Origin: Fistulifera solaris
Taxonomy: Eukaryota > Bacillariophyta > Bacillariophyceae > Naviculales > Stauroneidaceae
Reading direction: 5' to 3'
DNA length: 64,000 nt
NCBI GenBank assembly: GCA_030295235.1
Contig: AP026173.1
Location: forward strand, 248,001-312,000
Position 1 is the first letter of the stretch, and the number at the start of each line of letters is the position of its first letter. The translations under genes and the position numbers were made by a program. The notes beneath the pieces were generated by a model. That model was not told the DNA's origin and did no database searches. It worked only from the letters and a program-made list of their open reading frames with translations. Below are positions 44,536 to 56,603 of this stretch, in pieces.

Positions 44536-46230
44536 ATGGACGATTTCTGCGGAATGTGAGTTGTTGGCGCTGTAAATTTCCGTATGGTGTCTGTCTCGCT
44601 TTTAACATGTCTACCGTGTTCTTCCGTTTCGTACAGCAACTTCTGTGGCAACACAGCCGATGTTTTGGGTACCGCTGGACAAGAAGTAGAAGAGTCGTGT
44701 TTAAAAGATGACGAAGCTCTCGCAAAAAGAACGAACGCCGGTGACCTTGTTTCGGTGGCGCTGCACAATGACCTACATTTGACAGAACAAGATGTCGAAG
44801 CCGCGCAACACAACCCTAACAAACGATCCGAGAGTCAGATAGAACAAGTGGAAGACGATTTGAGTCAAAGAGTCAAATCTACCGCGGAGATTGTCGCACG
44901 AACCAGCATCGAAGGCCTAAAATATATCGTGTCCCTTGCCTTGCTCGGCTTTTCCATGGTCCTCATTACCGCGGCTATGTTCACGGAACAAACGACGGCT
45001 ACTGCTGAGAATGGTATTCATCCTGCCGTCACGTTCTGTGTCTTTTCGTTCCTCATTGTCTGGCTCGCCATGATGGAAGGAGGACAAGGTTGTTTGGTCG
45101 GATTGCAAACAATTGACAAAACATTATACGCCGAGTCGCATCCTCGAGCATTTCGGACCGCAAAATTGGCACATAAGGGAGACAACATGGAAAGATTCAT
45201 GGTGGGTCGCCAATTTTTGGTGGTTCTCGTCATTTTCGTGATGAACATGATGTCGTCGACGGTCGAACAAGCCAGTGTGTTCAGTTTGCCGGAAAGCGTG
45301 GTCGGTGTCTTTCTCGACTCTGGAATTGCCGTCATATTGACTACCGTCATAGTGGGTCAATTAACATCGCAAGTGAATGCCGCCCAATGCATGCTGGATT
45401 TCATCAACAATTCGTTCATGACGTTTACCGTCTACGCCTCGTTGGCCATTGAAATGTCTGGGCTGTTGCATTCGGTATACTTAATAAGTATGCTCTTTTC
45501 CATGATATCGAGAAAACCGATCTCATCGAATGAATCGGATCGCACCAATCTACAAAAGTTGTTCTTTTGGATTCGGATTGTATTCTCTGTGGTGATTCTC
45601 GTCGCCGCCTTTGTCTTTACTCTGGGCGCTTTATTCTCGGGCAAGACCATGGCATGGGGTGGTATGCCGAGTGCTGTATCCGTGGCAATTTTCTTTCTTC
45701 TCATGTGCTTTGCGGGTCTTTTGGACGGTCTCCAAATTGCTTTATTCGCCGTGGTGAATTTGACCGAATCCGAACGGACCGCTCACCCCTTGGCGCATCG
45801 AAGTTGTCAGTTGGTGTTCCGAGAACCGCATACATTGGGTGCCTTTTTGATTGGACGTCAAATCTGTGTGACCGTGTGCATGTTCGTGGTGGCGCGTCTT
45901 TCGGCCATTCAGGTCGACGACACCGAGACTCTCTTTGGCGTCAGTGACGGCGTCCAACAATTCCTCAATACGGGCTTGTTGGGAGCTGTCTTAACGACGA
46001 TTGTGGCCTCGTTAATATGGCGCGTCATCGCTTCGGCATTCCCAGTTGCGTTTTTGTCGAATCCTTTGGTGTTTGTGATCATTCGACTGTGTTTGCTCCT
46101 GGAACAATCGGGAATCTGTTCAGCCTCTTGGACGTTGGCCAGTCTGCAAAAGAAACTGTTTGGTTTTCGTCCCGACGACGAGTATTTGGGTGATTTACGA
46201 CGCAAAGAAAGTACTTGCAGTAATTCATAA
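44536..46230 (+). CDS. SIT: Silicon transporter (SIT family)
   Basis: Two exons, 44536-44555 (MDDFCG) and 44637-46230, across an 81-nt GT-AG intron, give 537 residues, close to the roughly 550 of known diatom transporters. About ten transmembrane helices form two similar halves. Each half carries the paired GXQ motifs of the family: MMEGGQGCLVGLQ (about 152) with FMVGRQFLVVLV (about 196), and LLDGLQIALFAV (about 369) with FLIGRQICVTV (about 412). The family takes up silicic acid with Na+ across the plasma membrane for frustule formation. The second-half motif has Asp where Glu is more usual (EGXQ). A longer unspliced start at 44584 is less likely. A copia element begins 141 bp after the stop. 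Confidence 0.82.
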
Positions 46231-46370
46231 ACTTGTGGGTCCTGAACATAGTAGAAGTTGATGATAGAACATGGCAATGCTTCGCCTAGAATGCAACAGG
46301 CACGCTCGCACCTAGCACGGAAGGTGAGACGTCGCACTGGTGTCTGACTCATTCGTCTGTAAATTACTGG

Positions 46371-46458
46371 CGAAATAACCGAGTGTAGTACAGACGGGGA
46401 AGCCTCCGTGGTAGATGTAACACTTGTAGTCATAATTTTACACCACTGCCTTATTTCG
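46371..46458 (+). repeat. Left LTR-like direct repeat, 88 bp
   Basis: Identical over 88 bp to 53086-53173. Its ends are inverted to each other (CGAAATAA and TTATTTCG), unlike the usual TG...CA of LTRs. CTGG precedes it. Confidence 0.8.
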
Positions 46459-49400
46459 GGTTAAAAACCGGGGTTTCGCGATGAATCCCTCTGAAACGAT
46501 GAAATACACAGGAAAACAATGGTAATATCGTAAGAGTAATGTTCCTTATGTATGTGTTACTAACTGTTGGGCTTGAGTGGTCAAGGAGATGGTCTCGGCG
46601 TTGTCGGAAGTCGACAATTGTCCACATGAAAATGTGAGATCATGACCTTATGTATAGGTCGACCCCATGGAGTCATCATGTTAATCATATGTCTTGATTA
46701 GATAGCTGGGTTTGTGAGGTAATTAGCTTATGAAGCACCGTTGCTTTCCTTTATTGACAGTTCTGGCTCTGTCGATGGATGCATCGGACCACAGTGATTA
46801 TGTCACTTGTCGGGTAAAATATGGGGGACGCCGATACATGCTAATACACCTTTAATGCTAGAATACATAAATGAGTGAATAATTCACCCGATTGTTTCAA
46901 GTCCTCATGGTGGAGGGATGTTTTTCCTCCAGAGGCGGTCAAAGCACAACATCGTCGGATTTCGCGAGAAGTTGCGCAAGTGAAATCGTGTTGTGCGTGT
47001 ATTTTGGCCTGTCCGAGGTCGTGTTCTATACTGTTTAGGCCGATCTGTTTTTTGACTATGAACGGATTCAAAGCTAAATGAGGGTGTGGACGATTGTTCT
47101 GTAGGGCCTAGTGTGTACAATGGCCTTACGTACATAAGGGCACTTTTGACGCTTTACACTGGAGTTCCCTACAGTAAACAACACTCTCGGCGGGGAGAGT
47201 AAAGGGGTCGGAATTTCGTGCAAACGTTATGCACAAAAGAAAAAGAAACGCCGCTTCGCTTTTATCTCCCTCGCATTCCGATTTGTGAACTTTCTCTCCT
47301 TTCTCCTTGTTTACGATGGCAGCCAATCTTGCTGCATTCAACAACTACCTCCGTGATGTCCTCTTTATTGAGGACGCTGGCAGCTCGTCAGGCCATCAAT
47401 GGCCAAGGCATTACCAGCGTTTGACGACTTGACGCACCGGAGTGATAAGTACGCTCAGGAGATCTTTACGAAGATTCGAAACCCTGGGGGTTTGATTCCA
47501 AACCCAGCCTTTGTCCCTCCTGCGGTTGGAGCGGAGGCTGCACCGATGGTACCTGCGATGATTCCGAACCGTGGTATTGCGATCGGAGTCAATCTTGAGC
47601 TCCGTGTTCGTCAGCTTCGCTACTTCCTTTTCCACTTGCACCGCTTGCAGCGCGAAGTTTGTTCCTGGCTTTGCAACTCTTGCTCGATTGGAACGCGCTT
47701 GGACTTTGGCGTGAGCGCATTCGTCGATGCGTGAGACCAACAAAGATCTTCCTAAGATCGATGTGTTGTTGAAGGTGGAAAACGCTTCGGAAGACGATTG
47801 AAGACATCGACGAGGTACTTGGCAATCACCTTGGAGCTTATGGTGCGCCTTTGTCATACCTTGTGCGGGAGCATGTCGATCCCGATGGAATCGAAGGGGT
47901 TGATGATCCAGGTTTCGGTGTCCCTGATGCTATGTCGGAACTTGTTCATCGTGACTCGCCATGATGGAGACCAGTATGAAGAAGACAATATGATGCTGTG
48001 GAGCGTTATTCGTCAGGTTTCACACGGTGGACCAGCTTGGAATTGGGTTAAGCCTTTTGCTTACAGCAAGGATGGACGCCGCTTATTTTGCCTTGAAGAC
48101 TCACTATATGGGGCGTTCTTATCAGAAGCGCAACATTGCTCATGCCGACCGAGTCCTTTTGACAGTCTTCTATGATGGAAAGGCGCGTAACTTCACCTTT
48201 GAAGACTACTGTCAGAAGCTTAACTTGGCTTTCTTGGACTTGGAAGAGGCGGGTGAGGTGATGACTGAAGATAGGAAGGTACGAATCTTTCTAGACAACA
48301 TCTGGGCAGATGAACTAAAGATGAGCGTCGAGCGTCCGGGCTGATGCTGTGTTGGAAAGTACCTTCGAAAACGCGATGAACTACTTGGCTGACCAGGTTG
48401 ATAGAAAGAAGCAAGATGCAGCAAAGACCCGTGGTTCCACTCGCAACATTTCTTCGGTTACCAGAAATTCTGGCGGCGGTAACAACAAGAAAGGTGGCGG
48501 CAAATCTGGTAAAGGAAAGGGCGGAAAAGCAAAGAGAGGCAAAGATGGTGTCCCGTACTACAAATGGAAGGACTGGATCAAGTTACCGAAAGAGAAACAG
48601 GAAGAAGTTCGCAATGCTCGTGAAAGGGCTAAGTCTGAGACGCGAAATGCTTCAGCTGTTGAGACGGCTGACTCCGATAGTGACGATGTGGTTGAGTCGA
48701 CAGGTAACCGCATGAGTCGACGACCTTGACTGGCGGTGCAGCGAGTTCGCGGCGGCAATGCGACAACAGACTCCTGGTAGAGCTGAATTGGACTCGCACT
48801 GTGATACTTGCTCGTTCGGTAAAGACGCCGGTTCTCGTGTATGATACCGGCGAAACAGTTTCGGTGGAACCATTCATTAGTTCTCTTGGGAAAGTGACCA
48901 AAGTTCCCATTGGTACAGTTGCGGTTGCATACGATTGCCCCACGACGCTGCAAACCCACGTTTTGTTCTTTCACCAGTCACTCTACTTTTCAAACATGCA
49001 TCGACACTTGATCAGCCCCGCTCAACCGGCACAACCAAGTCGTTGTGAATGAAACTCCTCTCCTACACCTACCTCCCGGAACAACGTCGCCCGGAGAGCC
49101 ATTCTATTTTGTTTTCTGAGCCAGCTCTCCAGATTCCTTTGAAACTGATGGGGACTATTTCATATTTCCCCACTCGCCGACCGACCGACAAAGAACTGAG
49201 CTCGGACGTTGACTGCATCCATGTAAACGTCACCTCCGAAGTCGTTCTGGGATCCTATGGATTCTAACCACGCGCATGATGAGGACTCATTGCGTGTTTC
49301 CCTTGACTCTGAGCTTCGTTTTAGGGGGACAGAGGATGCTTGGTTCGGTTACGAGTGAGCGCACGTTTGTCCCGCCAGCTCGTTCGATTGCTGTGATTTC

Positions 49401-52400
49401 AGCTGAGCGGTTCGGCAGCTTTTGACATCGATTCGTATGCTGCTTCACAAGTGCCGCAATCTCAACGAAGAACCGGAAAGCATATGTCACACCCGAAGAT
49501 TTGGCAAAACAATGGAGTATAGGGATCGAGACGGCTAGGCGAACGCTCCAGCGAACGACGCAACGGGCAATTCGGGACTTCTCGACAGTCTCTGGAACGC
49601 TGCCGTCTCAAACCATTTGGCGTACCAGCTGCGTTATCCTTGGCTTAATACGGAGATGTACTGCGACATTCTGGTCGGTACATGTGTCTCACTGCTGGGT
49701 AACAAATATGCGGCTGTGTATTGCACCCCCTTTCACTGGATATGTGTGGACCCGATTGAAAAGAAAAGCGATGCCCATTACACGCTTGACAACTTGTTTC
49801 GTCCGCCGTCGGGAGTCCCTCACACTTTAATTCCAGACAATGCCGGAGAGTTGACAGCAGGAGAGTTTAAGCGAAGCGCTTAACGAGTGCAAGCGACCAT
49901 TAGGCCGATCGAAGCACACACGCCCAACGCCAACCCTCGCTGAAGACGGCATTCGTGAATTGAAAAGGATGTATAGGCGTGCTATGATTCGCACAAATTC
50001 CCCACGTTGTCTATGGGACCTATGTTTGGTCTACCACGCTGTATGTTCGGAGCCACTCTTGTCTTCGATAAGACAGTTAGATGGTGAAGTGCCGCAGACG
50101 CTTTTGACAGGGGACACCGCTGATATTTCACACATTTGTGAGTTCGGTTGGTATGATTGGGTTTGGTTTATCTCGCCTCAAGACGAAAATATGGAAAGGA
50201 AGCATCTTGGAAGATACCTTGGTCCCAGTTTCGATGTCGGTGATGTCCTATGTGCTAGGATCCTACCCGCTTCTGGTCGACCGATTTCCCGTACAAGTGT
50301 TTTCCCTTTGTCAGTTGAGGAACAGAATAGCCAAGCCGTTGCTGAGTTGAAGGCAAAGTTCACGCAGACGTTGGAGCAAAAGCTGAAGGACCGAGCCATG
50401 CCCTTGGATCCGACCGAGATACCGGAAGACGAGCGCACCCCAGAGTTGGAATACTATGTTCGACCGAGTCGCAAGATCCCGAAGTTCCCGAGATTAAGGA
50501 AGCTGATGAGTTTGATTACGATTCATACAATCAATATATCTCAGCAAGGGTAATGCTTCCGCAAGGGGACTCGATGTCGACGGTACGGTTAAAGGTCGGA
50601 AGCACGATCAAGACGGGAATCCTATTGGCCGGTACCATCCTAACCCTTTGCTCCGACACCGCTCTGTATGAGATTGAATTTGATACGGGTGAAGTGGAGG
50701 CTTATCATGCGAATCAGATCGCTGAAGCCATCTATGCCGAAGTCGATGACCATGGGCGTGCGAAGTTATGTCCTAAAGGAAATAGTGGACTACAAGAAAG
50801 AGTCGACGCGGTTCCGCATGAAGAGGCATTCGTGATCCACAACGACCGAAAGTATCCTAAGCGGACTACCAAGGGATGGAAACTGTGTTGTCTATGGAAT
50901 GATGGCACTACTACTTGGGAGAAATTGAAAGACCTAAAGCAGTCTCACCCTATACAGTTAGCGGAATTTGCTGTTGCGAGACAGATTGCTGAGGAGCCTG
51001 CTTTCTCATGGTGGGTTCCCTACACGCTCAAGAGAAGGACCAGGATCATCAAAGCGATGGCTAAGCGCTACTTTCGTGTTACTCAGAAATATGGAATCGC
51101 GTTGCCAAAGACAGTCGAAGAAGCATTGGCGATTGATCGCGCTACGGGAACTGACTTTTGGGCGAAGGCGAGAAGAGATGCGGCGGTAGCTAAGGCGTTT
51201 CAGATCCTTGACGAAGACGCCTCCCGATCCTGCTGGTTTTACCAAGATTGGGGTTCACATGGTTTTTGATATAAAACCAGATTTCACACGGAAGGCCCGC
51301 CTCGTAGCAGGGGGGACACATGACGGATCCGCCGAGCTCGATTACCTATGCTAGTGTTGTATCGAGAGAAAGCGTGCGGATTGCCTTCCTACTAGCGGCA
51401 TTGAACGATTTGGACATTATGGCGGCAGATATTGGAAATGCGTACTTGAATGCACCAGTTCGAGAACGAATCTTTATTATTTGCGGTGCCGAATTTGGTC
51501 CACAGTTCAAAGGTCGAAAGGCGAAAATCGTGAAAGCTCTTTACCGGACTGAAGAGTTCTGGAGCTGCGTGGAGGTCGTATCTGAGTGAGTGTTTGCATG
51601 AGTCGTTGAGTTTTACACCTTGTCGAAGCCGGATAACGATGTATGGATACGGCCGGCACAGAAAGCGGATGGGGCTAGTTACTACGAGTTGGTATTGGTC
51701 TATACGGATGACATCCTGTGTGTTTCTGCGGCGCCGGAAGCTATTCTATACAAGCTTGATCAACACTTTCTTCTGAAAGAAGGTTCGATAGGCAAGCCAA
51801 CTCGCTACTTGGGTTCGACAATTGGTCAGCATCAATTCCCGGGTGATGAAAAGCCTTGTTGGTCGATGAGTTCGAATGAATATGTGAAGGAAGCAATACG
51901 AAACGTTTGTCTTTGGTTGGAAAAGCGAGATGAGGCTTTACCGAAGAAGGCGTCAAGTGTTTTACCACCGAAGTACCGTCCGGAGCTTGACATATCGCCG
52001 GGAGTGCGATGACGACGAAATCCAGTTTTATCACTCGCAGATAGGGGTTTTACGCTGGATGGTCGAGCTTGGAAGAGTTGATATTTGTGGTGAAGTTTCG
52101 ATGCTTGCGTCTCACAGTGCGATGCCAAGGAAAGGCCATCTAGCTGCGGTTGTGCATGTCTTTGCATATTTGAAGTCACATGAAAGGTCTAAGATTGTGT
52201 TCGATCCTTCGTATGTCGAGCACGCCAGACAACCTAGACCTGATTGGAACGACTTTTACCGAGATGCTAAGCCTATGATTCCAACGGATTGTCCAAAGCC
52301 ATTGGGTAAGCCTGTGCAAATAACGTGTTTCGTTGATGCTGACTTGGCGGGTGACCATGTTACTCGTCGTTCCCGTACAGGTGTCTTGATCTATTTGAAC

Positions 52401-53085
52401 AGGTCATTGACAGTATGGTACAGCAAGAAGCAAACTTCGATTGAGACGTCGACATTTGGTGCTGAGTTTAGTGCTATGAAAACGGCGGTCGAGTTAATCG
52501 AAGGTCTACGGTACAAACTACAGATGATGGGTGTTCCGGTAGAAGATCCTGCGGTTGTCAAAGGTGACAATATGTCGGTGATCAAGAACTCGAGTATTCC
52601 TGAATCAGTTCTGAAGAAGAAGTCCAATTCGGTGGCATATCACTATGTAATGCGTGAGCGAGTTGCGATGGGTATCGTTGATGTATCCTACGAGCCTACG
52701 AAGACGAATTTGGCAGATATTCTGACGAAGATTCAAGCTGGGAATGTACGAGATCCACTGGTGAAGCGTATTTTACATCAGTGATGCAGGCGATAGGTCC
52801 CGATGCACTGGTTGGGTAGTTATGTTTACTATTCCGATGGGATGAGCCTCCTGGGGATAAGTTTTTCGTCCAGGTACAGTGATTGAAGTTTCAAGTTTGA
52901 TACGTGGTTTTGACGTATTTTCCACGGACAAGTCGATGTGTGGTTTTGATGTATTTTCCACATGATGAAGGATGGATTCGATGAATGAATCGTCATGGTT
53001 TTTATGTTGTTTTTCCATGAAATAAGGGTTTATCGGTTATGAAGGACACGTTGAAGCCCTAGCTCGGGTCTCATCGTGAGGGGAC

Positions 53086-53173
53086 CGAAATAACCGAGTG
53101 TAGTACAGACGGGGAAGCCTCCGTGGTAGATGTAACACTTGTAGTCATAATTTTACACCACTGCCTTATTTCG
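53086..53173 (+). repeat. Right LTR-like direct repeat, 88 bp
   Basis: Identical to the left copy at 46371-46458. It is preceded by a purine-rich tract and followed by CTGG, the same four bases that precede the left copy. Confidence 0.8.
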
Positions 53174-53281
53174 CTGGAGTATTTGCAAAAAACTTATTAG
53201 ACCTCTTCGACACTTTTTTCGACCATGATGAAACTATTCACAGAAGTCGTATAACCATCTCCATCCATAGTCAACAATACG

Positions 53282-55022
53282 ATGTACCGAATTATAGGAG
53301 CATTAAAGTCGTTTCCCAATCGTGTGGGGAATCTCGATCTCGGCAGGAAATCCGACAATTACGGCCAGGAATGGCCGTCCACGATGCTGTTGTATCGCCT
53401 CGTCTTTTTTGGAGAAATTCACAGTCGGCCGGAAATTGTTCAACGACAGGAAGACGTGTTACAGCAAATGATTGCCACGGGCGATTCGGTGCACGTCATT
53501 ATGGAGCATTTTTCGTTGGATATGCAACAATTGTTAGATGATTATACACAAGGCCGGTGTTCGTTTGAAGAGTTAATCCAACAGTATCAAGACATTGGAA
53601 CCGAAGGTCATGATTTAAAACCGTACGAGTCGTTCTTGGAGAAAACACGACAATCTTCTTCGGTGTTCTTACATGCCGGATTCTTGTCTCGCACCTATGC
53701 ACGCCAGTTGATGAAAGAAGGGGAAGCGGCCGCCTTACAAAGTGCGCGTCTGTGGTTACCGCCAGACACCACGCAATTACAGGGCAATGAATTTCATTAC
53801 AATATTTTTGAAAGTATGATTACGGGACGAAATTTGGCGGAAGATGCGCCGTCCGATACGTTCCGTGGTATTTTTCAAGCGCAATTGTTGAAAGACGTCG
53901 CCATGGCGCATAAAATCAATACAATCATTGAAGGACATCCCAACGATCGGTTTCTGGTACTCGCAGGAAATGGTCACGTATCGCATTATCAAGGTGTTCC
54001 CGAGCGTGTTTTGGCACAACATCCGGATTTGATTCCGCAATCGTGCCTCATTGTGTCTCGTGTATGGAACGAAACGACCCTCATATCGGACGCCGCCGCA
54101 GTACAAATCGTATCATCCTCGTACGAAAATGCTGCGGATTATGTCTTGGCTTATCAAGAAAGAAAGACAGAAGATGCAGTGAAACAGGACGTGGCGGAAA
54201 TGTACAATCAAGTGGGCGACACAGCCCATCTGGAAGGAAATTTGATGCGAGCGCGCGCCATTTTGAAGTACTTGGAGTATACCGACGAAGACATTGCGGT
54301 GGCCGGTCGTGACGCCTACAATTATCAAGGTGTCGGGAATCCGCATAAGCATGCCCAAATTCAGCCGGGAGAGCGTGTCTTGGATGTTGGTTCTGGATTA
54401 GGTGTGGATAGTTTCATTGCCGCACATCGTACCGGTCCACACGGTCGAGTGATTGGCATCGATCTCAGTCACAGTGAAGTGGAACACGCCAATCGTCGAG
54501 CTCTATCCCGAGAGATGAAGCATCTGGAATTTATGGTCGCCGATATGGAACATATACCATTGCCCGATGCTTCGATGGATGTCATTGTATCGAATGGTGC
54601 GTTTTGTCTCGCGCCGAACAAGAAAAAAGGCCTTTGCCGAATTGTTCCGTGTTTTGCGGCCCGGTGGGAGAATCGCCATTTGTACATCGACGCTTCGATC
54701 CAAGCAACTGCCCGAAGGTATCCAGTGGCCTCTCTGTATGGAAATGTTCATTGCCAAAGACCAGTTGGAACCGATGTGTTCGGAATTGGGCTTTGAAAAT
54801 ATTGTAATCGATGACAGCCATTCGAAAATGGTCTACGAATTACCCGAAGAAGAGGAAACAAGTACTTTAAATCCGGATCGACATCGGGTTCATGGCAACA
54901 ATCCCGCGTTTCGGCATTTAGAAGAATTCAATATGAATGAACTTTGTGCTCGAGTTTGCGTCGTTGCAAAGAAACCATTGGGAGACGATGACGTACAGTC
55001 GGAACAGCAAGATGCATTGTAA
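53282..55022 (+). CDS. Fusion of ChaN-like haem-binding domain and ArsM-like methyltransferase, frame broken
   Basis: It starts at 53282 (MYRIIGALKSFPNR). Residues about 40-290 match the ChaN/haem-binding-uptake fold: LVFFGEIHSRPEIVQRQ, VIMEHFSLDMQQLL and FLVLAGNGHVSHYQGVPERV. From about 300 an arsenite-methyltransferase-like SAM domain follows: YNYQGVGNPHKHAQI, ERVLDVGSGLGVDSFIAAH, GRVIGIDLS, IPLPDASMDVIVSNGAF and, after a frame change near 54627 in AAAAAAGG, ELFRVLRPGGRIAICTST. The catalytic Cys positions of true ArsM enzymes are not all present, so arsenic is not a safe substrate. ChaN proteins bind haem in iron uptake, so the fusion may act on haem, metal or lipid. The gene is about 580 residues and begins 109 bp after the copia element. 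Confidence 0.7.
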
Positions 55023-55058
55023 ATTTAACAACAATAAGAAAAGTCTTTTCTATTTCTA

Positions 55059-55694
55059 TTAGTGAGCTTGTGTTGCTAAAACAGACGGCTCTTGGATGGG
55101 AATTTTATTAGTATAAGGCGCCAGTCCATTCAGTTCCCGGAAGATCAATTGTTCCAAATCGTGCCCTTCTTCATTTAGAGAGTTCATTCGATCTTCATTC
55201 GACCACTCCTTACTTTTATGAACCCTCCAAGCCATCAGGCGACTTTTGAGGTCATTGGATACGGGAAGATGTTGGATCGGTACGATGAATCCGTAATTTT
55301 TATCGCGCACGTGCCACCATGCACAGGGACTGTTACCGACTTCAATGTTCGAATACAGAGGACGAAAGTCTTCTACTTGAATCTGACTTTCTAAGCCATG
55401 CTCGCGGAGGACCGTCCGTAGATTTTCAACGAGCTGGATGCCTTTCGCGTTGAACTCGTGAAGCTGTTCAATGGAGGCAAAGAGCGGATGTCCCTTCTTG
55501 GCGACATGCTGTTTCTGCTCCGAGAGCCACTCTTCATACTGCAACATCCACTCGTGCAGTACACCCGATTCCTCTACTTGCAAATCGTTGACGATAGCTG
55601 GTTGGCTGTGTCCCTCCGTGCATTGAATGTGCAGTCCTTTATCGAAACGATGAAGATGTTCGTCGAACGAGAGCAATGAGATGATGTATTTCAT
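55059..55694 (-). CDS. Unknown 211-residue protein
   Basis: An intact frame convergent with the ChaN-methyltransferase gene. The protein is mostly helical in its N-terminal half (LHEWMLQYEEWLSEQKQHVA, LVENLRTVLREHGLESQ). A short region, NSPCAWWHVRDKNYGFIVP, looks like a structured core. No signal peptide or membrane helix is seen and no family was recognised. Codon usage and its length without interruption support a real gene. Confidence 0.55.
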   Translation of the reverse strand: MKYIISLLSFDEHLHRFDKGLHIQCTEGHSQPAIVNDLQVEESGVLHEWMLQYEEWLSEQKQHVAKKGHPLFASIEQLHEFNAKGIQLVENLRTVLREHGLESQIQVEDFRPLYSNIEVGNSPCAWWHVRDKNYGFIVPIQHLPVSNDLKSRLMAWRVHKSKEWSNEDRMNSLNEEGHDLEQLIFRELNGLAPYTNKIPIQEPSVLATQAH

Positions 55695-56130
55695 AGAAGA
55701 TGGATTTCTATATTAGCTTTTGCAGTAATTATTCACGTAATGTAGTTTATGGCCATGCGGATGGACCCGATGGCACCATCATTTGATGTTTATTGTTGGC
55801 TCCGATACATGCAATGCGAACCATGGAAAGGAACTATTTTATCCCGAAGGTATCTTTTGTGAAGGAAATAATAAAACGTTGACACCACCTATCACGAGTC
55901 ACGAGCAAGATGGGACTGGATCAAGTCAAATCAATGATGACGTCAAATTGTTGTCTCGGTAGAATATTCAATCACCCTTCCTATTAGAAAAGCGCGCCAG
56001 GTTTTGAAGAAGCGCGCCCAAGTTTTGGTGAATACAAAGTAAGAAGCAAAGGAAGGATTGAATAGTGGTAATTGTCATTATTTTGAGACACAATCACCAA
56101 AGCCTATCTTCTTTCAGACACTTTTTTGCC
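55695..56130. other. Intergenic region
   Basis: About 435 bp with a partial short repeat (AAGCGCGCCAGGTTTTGAAG, then AAGCGCGCCCAAGTTTTGG, near 55989-56030). No gene was seen. Confidence 0.4.
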
Positions 56131-56292
56131 ATGCCAGCTTACGATTCTGACGATTCTTCCTATGCTTCGACCGTTAGCGACGACATGCTGCTTGCTGATA
56201 GCGATCTCGAAGAGATTCTCATTCTATGGCTTCTAGCCGAGCAAGAACGCAGAGACACTGATTTATTGCTGCTTGCATTGCTGTTGAGCTAA
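56131..56292 (+). CDS. Possible small acidic protein
   Basis: A 53-codon frame starting at 56131 after a T-rich stretch (MPAYDSDDSSYASTVSDDML). It is acidic and Ser-rich, then very Leu-rich at the end (LLLLALLLS). The bias and clean start suggest a gene, but no homologue is known to me and its size allows chance. Confidence 0.3.
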   Translation: MPAYDSDDSSYASTVSDDMLLADSDLEEILILWLLAEQERRDTDLLLLALLLS

Positions 56293-56603
56293 AAGGAAAA
56301 GGAGCCGGATCAAACGAGACAAGACACAAGCCGAGCTGCTAGACTATACAAGCTGTCTAGTAATTCAACATATTTATCCAGGAATCCTTCTACTTGCTCG
56401 TCTCTTTTAGCAGGACTATGTCAATGATCATGAACTCTGAATGGAGACATGCATACAGAAACGCATCCTTGCTAGCAAGCACAACAATCCCGAGGTGAAA
56501 GGTCGTTACCGAAACTGCGTTCGACTATCGGGCTTGCCTCTTATAGTCGTTGCAGAAGTACTTGTTACAACACTACCTGCAGTAGGTACCTTTGAATGCT
56601 TTT
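56293..56603. other. Intergenic region
   Basis: About 310 bp with no recognised feature. A plus-strand frame crossing into the protease gene (56441-56734) is its shadow. Confidence 0.35.

Larger units (their letters stand above)
46371..53173 (+). mobile_element. Ty1/copia-type LTR retrotransposon, coding region broken
   Basis: A plus-strand element of about 6.8 kb bounded by identical 88-bp direct repeats taken as short LTRs, with a likely 4-bp target duplication (CTGG) outside. Parts follow the copia order: a gag-like region about 47.3-48.7 kb, protease and integrase-like sequence about 48.8-50.5 kb, reverse transcriptase about 51.3-52.0 kb, and RNase H about 52.0-52.8 kb. A purine-rich stretch (GAGGGGA) lies just before the right repeat. 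Reverse transcriptase and RNase H look like diatom CoDi copia lineages. The identical repeats suggest a fairly recent insertion, though 88 bp gives little resolution. The coding region is not whole, with roughly ten breaks. Confidence 0.85.
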
